In this document: one piece after another, positions 59,201 through 64,000 of the stretch
Layout: each line of letters opens with the position of its first letter
Position numbering within the stretch: position 1 is the stretch's first letter
NCBI GenBank assembly: GCA_030549495.1
Contig: JAUIRK010001029.1
Coordinates: 1 to 64,000 of the forward strand
Length of the DNA: 64,000 bases
Source: Nectonema munidae
Lineage: Eukaryota; Nematomorpha; Nectonematoida; Nectonematidae
Reading direction: 5' to 3'
The notes under the pieces: generated by a model
The model's input: the letters and a program-made list of their open reading frames with translations, nothing else
The model's database searches: none
Told to the model about the DNA's origin: nothing
Translations under genes and position numbers: made by a program

Positions 59201-62200
59201 AAGGTAAAGTCTAGACCAGCGTTTCTCAACCAGGGTCCGCGGAACCCTAGGGTTCCGTAGAGCGTCGCTAGGGGTTCCACGAGATAAACTGATGTACTTT
59301 GTTATAAAGCGCTGTTACTTGACTCTCTAAACTATTACAAATTTACTCTTATAAATGAAATCAGATTTATAAACAATTAATAGTTTTTTAATTGAATTAT
59401 TATCTATCAGCGTTCCCTCCACCGATATAACGCAAAAACTCCCTGAGGATTCCGCGAGAAATAGTAAGGTATTTTTTACGTCTAAGTTTAAGTGCTTTTA
59501 ATGAAAACTTTAAAGTAGTAAGAATCTTATCTAGAACTACTAATAAATATGATAGAGAAGTTTTTTCAAACTAGTATTAATTATATATTTTTTTTTCACC
59601 GAAGTTTACTTTTTAATTATCTTATATTTTAAGAATAACAAAATTAATTTATGGCCTTTTTTTATTAGATTAATTGAGAATCCTTTTTTGTATTTAATCT
59701 AATTACATTTCTTTTACTGTGTTATAAATTTGCGAAAAAATTTTGAGTAGGGTTCCTTGAAAGATTTATCATATTCCAGGGGTTCCGCGAAGGTAAAAAG
59801 ATTGAGAAACGCTGTAGACTATCAAAATAACTTAACCCATTAAGTCCCAATGTTCCCATTTGGGAACATAATTAATTTAATCTTCGTCTGCTTTTTTCAA
59901 TGACTTTGAATATAAATCGCCTGCGTTTTTTTAATATCGTCTGATTTCTATGGTACTTAATGGGTTAAATCTCATTAATTTTGGCAATCCAGTATATTAA
60001 AGGGCCAAAAAGTCATAAATTTGAGTTAAAAAAAAGTAGACATCTTACGCTAGTTAAATCATGTTTATGAGAACCTGTGCGACAAATGTTAAGAATTTTG
60101 CTCCATTTTACGTTGACAATGACTGGAGTGGTTAAGTCAAAGCTGAATAGTGGAATACAGTTATTGAAGGTATAGAAATGTGATGTCTGTTTGCGAGAAG
60201 TAGATGGGAGTTTATTTCCTGCGGCAGCATCATCTTCATCACTGGTGAGTTCAGCGTTGCCAGGATCATATGTAAAGCAAAGAATATACAAATGCAGAAA
60301 AGCCATCATAGAATCTAATAATAATAACATCAACATATTATCCTATCTACCGCTAAAATGTCTTTAATGAAATGGAAAGGACAACGTTTAGAAGTAAAGA
60401 ATGAAAGCAAATGAAGTACTATTTTAAATCACATACCATTGGCTATGGGAAATAACGGTTGGACAAAAATGTTCAGGTTGAAAAGCAGCGTCATAATACA
60501 CACACACAAGGTATGTATATAGAATGGAAGTATTGATGGATTAACACAGTGGTTCTAAACAAGTAACCGTGGACCACAATAGGACCATAATAGAAGTCAA
60601 GGCGATTACGATCTTTTAGAATCAGGACAGCATTTTTAATCGCAACATATTGAACTCAATCTTTTATTTTTTGGAATAATTAATTAAATTTAGAGAACCT
60701 CCTTTTTCTGGTTTTAAAAGTTCCGGGTGAAGCAATAAAACAAGCAAAATAATTTTTATAGAACTAAATTTTTCAAAGTTAAGATATTGTAGAGTAAGGA
60801 AAGCAAAACATATGAAAGAACTGTAAAAGATCATTTTAAGATTGTTACGATTTTATATAATGAAGATATAAAGAATATTTGATACTCAATATTACTAATA
60901 AAATAAATGCAAGCCGTGAGAATGTTAAAAGTTGATAAAGAATGAAATGAAAAAGGTTGAAAACCACTGGACTAACACATATGACAGTACTTCCATCTAC
61001 ATCAGTGAAGAAACAAGAGTTAAAATTCAATTGAATGAAAAAACTAACTCAGAGGAGTAAGGTTCAAATCGCAGTAGGGAGAAATTATTACTTCCAAAAA
61101 GGACGCTTAGATTTTTAGCACGACAATAATTTATATGTTTTCACTATTGGGGTGTATTATAAAGGTGCCTGAACGGAAAACTGTGTTTATTTCATATCAG
61201 TCATTCGGTATACAAATATATTTTCGTTGGGTAAATTGGAGTGTACACTTCAGTGTTCGGAGCCCCTAAAATAAAAAAAACAGCCTGTTAGACAGCCTGC
61301 ATGTATGTGATAATAAGCAGGCATTAAATGTTGGAAGATTTGAAGTAGTTTTTTAAATTTACATTAAAAAGTAGTCAGAAATAGAATAAACACATTGCTA
61401 AAATTCAAAAGAAAGCCAATAAAGCAGAAAATATTTGATAAAAAATATAAGCGTCAAAAACAAATTATCACAAAAGGGAGGCATAGTGAGATAAAGATTG
61501 AAAATCACTGCTTTATAAGATTATTAGCCTCTAGTTCAGAGGCGCACATCCAGGGGAACCTTTCTCACCTACCCCCTCCTCCACAATGAAGTTGAATTCT
61601 CTCGATTCGATATTTTATTTCCAAATTGTCTAAAATACTTGTTTTGCTTACCAGTAGATTTTCAATATTCCTTTTCTTGTTTTGAAGCTTTTAAATGAAT
61701 ATTTGAAATCTATTTTTTTTAGCATTAATACCCGCTTCACTCTCAAATTTAGAGGATCTGTGCCTCTGCACATAGGAAAGCGAAGGGCCTGGTGTCTATA
61801 CTAAAGATGTATCGGATGTGAAATTTTTGTAGCCACGAATGCGGATGTCAGAATTAATTTTCTTAGCAGATGTGGATATCATAATTGCTATTGTTTTATA
61901 TACTTTTTAAAAATTTAGAGAGATGACAATGTATATATATATATATGTGTTACCATAGTGACGTACTTATAAAAATTTGGATTAAGTAAAAATTGAAAAT
62001 CCGAAAAAAGCTTTGCAGTATATAGAAAAAATAAAAATATTTGAAAATTGCGGATGCGGATATTGAAACTTAAATGATCCTATTAAATGATTTATAGTTA
62101 AAGGAGGTAAAAAATTTTGCGAATATCTCTAGACTATACGCATAGAATCAAATATGTTAAAAATGCAGAATATTTCATTTAAATTACTTGATAAAGAATA

Positions 62201-62815
62201 ATTGAAATGAAATTTTTATATCAGCGAAAAAGCAATAAAAAGATTAAAAAAAAAACTAAAACTATAACTCAATATTTGAATTTTAGAATTCGGAGATGGG
62301 CAATTTTCACAAGATTTCGATTCCGACTCATACTCTCTTTAACTCTTTGAGGAGGGGAATTTTGAAGACTAATTATCTCCTTTTTCACATGGAATTTTAC
62401 AAGGAGGTGATTTTCATTTCTAGGGACGTCCGTGTCACATTGATCCTCAAAGAGCTAAGAATGTGTTATTTTTTTGAAAACGCAAATGCAAAAATATTTA
62501 AATGAATGAAAAGAGTGAATCACCTTCTTCTTCGTTATCATTTTGGGATAAACTTATGAGTTGGAAGTGACTAAGAGAAGGATTTCTGACAAGCCATAAA
62601 TACATATTAGCTTCCTTACTCGATTCAACTTCATAAAGCAGAAACTTTTCGACAGAACTACAGGATACAAAGGTATCTGTGTGAACAAGAGAGAAAGTAA
62701 GTGTGTTTGATAGACAAAAAATTTGAAATCCTCCGAAAGAGTAGCCAACAAGAAGAGTTTTTCGTTGATGCAGATATTCCAGGCAAGTCACTGACACATC
62801 TCTCGGATTAAACTT
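45857..62815 (-). CDS. ELYS: ELYS/AHCTF1-like nucleoporin (5' partial, 7 exons)
   Basis: In known relatives ELYS seeds nuclear pore assembly on chromatin after mitosis by recruiting the Nup107-160 complex. Exons in coding order: 62524-62815, 60049-60314, 56707-56940, 54342-54694, 49991-50533, 48791-49334, 45857-47233. All GT..AG, all phases consistent, 3609 nt in total. The order fits ELYS: end of the beta-propeller (LLVGYSFGGFQIF, then FDMDLWNRCRMPP), the helical ELYS domain (YLLYDIQLYH, VIWLIDHAFYEKA, LFHLCVILKK) and a Ser/Lys-rich tail. No AT-hook (RGRP) seen in the tail. The assignment is from remembered family features, not a search. The first propeller exons are missing. Confidence 0.82.
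47758..47815. repeat. ATAACCCGGG direct repeat, copy 1
   Basis: Shares AAATAACCCGGG, a GTAG/GTAA-CTCTGTTTGTGCC-like middle and CATATTTACAAT with 48573-48640. Copy 2 has an extra GCCTTTAACGGGCGCACGGG-like piece. Origin unknown. Confidence 0.6.
48652..48759. mobile_element. TTAA-flanked MITE
   Basis: 108 bp between TTAA at 48648-48651 and 48760-48763. The ends CCGGTTATCGACCA and, in reverse, CCTATTATCGACCA pair. Inside are CGTCTG words also found in the MITE at 59836. PiggyBac-type target. It lies 27 bp beyond the ELYS exon-6 donor and supplies the spurious end of that reading frame. Confidence 0.8.
48791..49334 (-). CDS. ELYS: ELYS exon 6 of 7 (core helical domain)
   Basis: The acceptor is TTTTTTATAG. 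Encodes LFSFLSRLLLTCDLL, YLIYDIQLYH and VIWLIDHAFYEKAVSLIL, the best ELYS-domain match in the gene. The donor CAG|GTTCAT is weak but joins exon 7 in phase (TYKQ|EKHVL). The frame runs on to 48740, but that tail is MITE sequence (48652-48759). Confidence 0.82.
49335..49990 (-). other. ELYS intron 5, no element seen
   Basis: 656 bp, AT-rich, nothing recognised. Confidence 0.6.
49991..50533 (-). CDS. ELYS: ELYS exon 5 of 7
   Basis: Acceptor CATCTTTTTAG, donor TTAG|GTAGGT. 543 nt, helical, Leu-rich: QLLLQLLNTPLLKKLPLILI, SNFLRHLSLFFSFNFLPFF. Ends with AG, completed to Arg by the next exon. Confidence 0.75.
51532..51590. repeat. CAGGGGCGCGCATCC end with poly-G and poly-C
   Basis: A hAT-like terminal sequence CAGGGGCGCGCATCC followed by about 14 G, and 20 bp later by a poly-C run. 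Same end type as the 1.09-kb repeat. The right end is not identified. Confidence 0.5.
51973..52184. mobile_element. hAT-type MITE with 8-bp target duplication
   Basis: The left end CACTGACGTAGCTAGG and the right end in reverse CAGTGGTGTAACTAG are typical of the CAGTGGCGTAGCTAGG hAT end. Flanks CTTCTCTC (51965-51972) and CTTCTATC (52185-52192) match 7/8. Contains a poly-C run. Confidence 0.82.
52696..53016. mobile_element. Foldback element, GGACAATTCGCCCC-word family
   Basis: The left arm holds three words such as GGACATTTCGCCCC and GGACAATTCGCCCC spaced by ATTATTTTCATAAGAC. The right arm has inverted GGGGGCAAATTGTC and GGGGCGAAATGACTG. Outer ends GGTCCTCGGACATTTC and GGTCGACAGTCATTTC pair. 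Flanks GTTAATTT (52688-52695) and GTTAGTTT (53017-53024) match 7/8. Confidence 0.8.
53074..54163 (-). repeat. 1.09-kb dispersed repeat, copy 2 (no insertion)
   Basis: Counterpart of 30827-32485 without the foldback insertion. Carries the same tRNA-like segment at about 53345-53403 and ends, on the minus strand, with CAGGGGCGCACATCC and a longer poly-G run. Confidence 0.88.
54342..54694 (-). CDS. ELYS: ELYS exon 4 of 7
   Basis: The acceptor ACAATTGCAG|CAC is the only one that keeps phase; the donor GTATTA is weak. Encodes HSLQSLCEKKGESLVPHSLP and helical text such as LDKLTSAAIIASPRKFYLEG. Confidence 0.7.
55290..55492 (+). mobile_element. hAT 3'-end copy
   Basis: Matches 10890-11061 (GATTAATACTCATATTTTTT, GGAGAAATAATAGGAATAAG against GGGGAAATAATAGGAATAAG) with small gaps. 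A truncated member of the internally deleted hAT family. Confidence 0.75.
55955..56115 (+). repeat. SINE-like element
   Basis: The box-B-like GGAGTTCGATCCC (55990-56002) preceded by CTCAGCTCAACAG resembles a tRNA-derived head. It ends in a CCAACCAACCAA tail at about 56100-56112. The box A is poor, so this is a candidate only. Confidence 0.45.
56707..56940 (-). CDS. ELYS: ELYS exon 3 of 7
   Basis: Acceptor AATATTTAG, donor CAG|GTAAAG, 78 codons. Encodes YVDEYLAITWCVVDEEKRSS then FTGIFDMDLWNRCRMPP. The FD-x-x-x-W-x-x-x-MP pattern is found near the end of the ELYS propeller. Confidence 0.78.
57415..58405 (-). pseudogene. Tc1-like transposase (broken)
   Basis: From the right: helix-turn-helix LAKGLGLSKITAYRWPRR (58270-58350, with in-frame stops where Trp is expected), KLIKENHRITLKGIKQSLMQ, then the DDE core: IVIVDETNVNIHI (first Asp), RKEGRAKKGD, NLHLIGCIGSQG, AVLVFDNAHCHSKL (second Asp), a one-base frame change near 57712, and LRLAPYSPMLNLIENIW (third acidic residue). 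Spacing about D-84-D-36-E. Encodes a cut-and-paste transposase that is now broken. Confidence 0.85.
58670..58985 (+). pseudogene. Second, inverted copy of the Tc1 transposase C-terminus
   Basis: Plus strand: LRLEPYSPMLNPIENM, then NEVKQKLAEKMQFLLEQEK and LLPKVLN, homologous to 57415-57711 but facing the other way. Forms the inner part of the right arm of the element. Confidence 0.8.
59217..59814. mobile_element. hAT-type MITE (CAGCGTTTCTCAACC ends)
   Basis: The left end CAGCGTTTCTCAACC and the right end in reverse CAGCGTTTCTCAATC pair. GGGGTTCC / GGTTCCGCG words sit near both ends. TAGAC flanks both sides (only 5 bp recognisable of the usual 8). No coding content. Confidence 0.78.
59836..59964. 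mobile_element. TTAA-flanked MITE, CCCATTAAGT ends
   Basis: TTAA at 59832-59835 and 59965-59968. Ends CCCATTAAGTCCCA and, in reverse, CCCATTAAGTACCA. 129 bp. Internal CGTCTG words are shared with the MITE at 48652. Confidence 0.8.
60049..60314 (-). CDS. ELYS: ELYS exon 2 of 7
   Basis: The acceptor TTATTATTAG|ATTC was chosen over one 28 bases upstream because only this one keeps phase with exon 1. The donor is AGC|GTAAGA. Encodes SMMAFLHLYILCFTYDP, an acidic loop (TSDEDDAA) and PLFSFDLTTPVIVNVKWSKI. Confidence 0.75.
60547..60968. mobile_element. hAT-type MITE with 8-bp target duplication
   Basis: Ends CAGTGGTTCTAAAC and, in reverse, CAGTGGTTTTCAAC. Flanks GATTAACA (60539-60546) and GACTAACA (60969-60976) match 7/8. 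422 bp, no coding content. Confidence 0.85.
61537..61768. mobile_element. hAT-like MITE, CAGAGGCGCACATCC ends
   Basis: The left end CAGAGGCGCACATCC and the right end in reverse CAGAGGCACAGATCC. Same end type as the 1.09-kb repeat and 51532. No target duplication visible. Confidence 0.68.
62524..62815 (-). CDS. ELYS: ELYS exon 1 of 7 seen (propeller blade)
   Basis: The acceptor is ATTGCCTAG with a strong pyrimidine tract; the donor is AAG|GTGATT. Encodes KFNPRDVSVTCLEYLHQRKT then LLVGYSFGGFQIFCLS and YLWLVRNPS, a WD-like propeller blade as in ELYS. Starts in phase 0 and ends with one base of a codon. Upstream exons are not in view. Confidence 0.8.
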
Positions 62816-64000
62816 CTAGGCAATATATAAAAAAACAAATGAAGAATATTATTCTGTTAATAACTTGACTTGAAGAAATAGACCAAATATTAGGGCAAAC
62901 ATTGTTGAAGTTTTTAAAGGAGAGAATATTTTTAATTGAACTTATACAAAAAATTTCTATCAATGTATTTTGTATTTTATATGGACATTTGTTTACTCTA
63001 CCGGCCAATTCTATTGGGTTTATAAATTATTTTAATAAATATTAATCTCTTGGATGCTCTCATCCTGTTAATAAAATGTTTTTATTACAATTAATACAAT
63101 TTTTTTTTAATTTTATTCTTCCGTGATATATATTATCATCGCTTATCATTAGGAAAAATTTTATTATTTCACAAAAAATTATTGAATTTATTATGAAAGA
63201 CATTTTTAGTATGTGTAAGTCATTTGCACACCCAAAACTAGCGATTAGAATTCTTTGAGAAACATATTCTGAATGGTAGACAAGCAAAGGGGAGGCGATT
63301 AGTACGAAAGAAGGTCAGCCTTATTAAGGGACAAGACGAGTAATTGCAGAGGTTCCAAAATTTCTAACTATAAAAAATAAATGGTAATTTTTATTTTCTT
63401 TTTGCTAAATCTTTGAACCTTAGTAAAACCTTACTCCTGCTGCAGCAAATGGTCTAGAAGCGAAAAAGTTTCTTATTGACTCAGTCGTTCTGGGTTCTAT
63501 TCTCAATAGTGGCATCCCTTCATAAACGTTTATTCATATAAAAGAAATTGTAAATTTTGCATTCAATAAATTTTGTTAACATCTCTCATGTTCCACATAT
63601 ATAACCCAAAATATATGTATCGACGAGTATTGTCGTTGTAGATAACATCACTTAGCTAAAAAAACGAACTCTACCTTTGTTCAATTTCAATTACACTAGT
63701 GTAAGAGTACACCTGGCATCACATTTTTTAAAAAGTGGTTAATCTGTTGATGATCATAGTGTGTGAAAATTTATCCTTACTTATCAATTTTTGATAGTTA
63801 CAAGTTTGAAAAATTGTGATAAATTTTAAAAAATTGTATTTTTAATTATTCCAGTCAAATCATAAGAACTGCAGGAGATAAAAAAAACTCACACATTTAA
63901 AGACAATAGCGCATATTTACACGAGTACACAGAAAAATACACACTGATCGAGATCGATAGACGGTAACTGATTTTTACAAAATATGGGCTACGTTGAAAT
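62816..64000. other. Upstream ELYS intron or flank
   Basis: Preceding ELYS exons were sought here and not found. AT-rich with no convincing coding block. Confidence 0.45.

Larger units (their letters stand above)
57225..59204 (-). mobile_element. Tc1/mariner-like element with TA duplication
   Basis: TA at 57223-57224 and 59205-59206. Ends CCTTTTCCACTTCAAATTGG and, in reverse, CCTTTTCATGTTAAAATTGG, then repeated AAATTGGCACTAAGCAAATT words on both sides. The right arm (58670-59040) also holds an inverted copy of the transposase C-terminus (57355-57725), so each arm is about 450 bp. Confidence 0.85.
56941..60048 (-). other. ELYS intron 2, filled with DNA transposons
   Basis: Holds the Tc1-like element (57225-59204), a hAT MITE (59217-59814) and a TTAA MITE (59836-59964), nearly end to end. 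Confidence 0.8.
60315..62523 (-). other. ELYS intron 1 seen, with two MITEs
   Basis: Contains the hAT MITE 60547-60968 and the MITE 61537-61768. The rest, including a (TA)n run at about 61935, is unrecognised. Confidence 0.65.

Noticed and set aside
63060-63287. Possible upstream ELYS exon on the minus strand
   Set aside because: No propeller-like pattern and no phase-consistent splice pair found.

Overview
The window is AT-rich metazoan DNA, probably from an invertebrate that makes chitin. It holds intron-bearing genes with GT..AG splice sites, a GH18 chitinase with a chitin-binding tail, an ELYS-type nucleoporin gene, LINEs, many cut-and-paste DNA transposons and very long microsatellites. 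An arthropod fits best (a copepod-like genome is one possibility), but the sequence alone does not fix the species. No bacterial-style operon, CRISPR array or true tRNA/rRNA gene was seen, and no LTR element was recognised.

Two host genes are supported. (1) A chitinase on the plus strand (11349-21048) is read from seven exons. They give the C-terminal half of the GH18 barrel, a Thr/Pro-rich linker and a chitin-binding (CBM14/peritrophin-like) domain. All seven exon phases join without a break (879 nt, 293 codons with stop). The 5' part, including the catalytic DxxDxDWE motif, was not found and probably lies upstream of the window or in small exons before 11 kb. (2) An ELYS/AHCTF1-like gene on the minus strand (45857-62815) is read from seven exons whose phases also all join (3609 nt, 1202 residues plus stop). 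The N-terminal propeller exons are missing on the right-hand side.

The rest is a dense mosaic of mobile DNA. From 1 to 11 kb there is a broken piggyBac gene, a huge (GT)n tract beside a FLYWCH-bearing Mutator-like (MULE) derivative, an unknown coding remnant, several hAT remnants and foldback elements. From 21 to 45 kb there is no host gene: a MULE with FLYWCH finger, transposase core and NN..EGWH motif (22651-24370), a nearly whole Jockey-superfamily LINE (26224-30826, minus) ending in about 340 bp of (GAA)n, a 1.09-kb repeat whose second copy sits in an ELYS intron, older LINE pieces, a ~150-bp satellite, and a complete piggyBac element with TTAA duplications (40754-44232). The ELYS introns hold a Tc1-like element, at least four hAT-type MITEs, two TTAA MITEs, a foldback element and SINE-like sequence.

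The most unusual pattern is a set of foldback elements whose ends are not classic terminal repeats but short arrays of an element-specific 13-20 bp word (for example GGACATTTCGTACC, GGACAATTCGCCCC, AAAAAATGCCCCC, CCAAAATCTCCGAAAA). Several are flanked by 8-10 bp duplications, which links them to Mutator-like transposition and to the two FLYWCH MULEs in this window.
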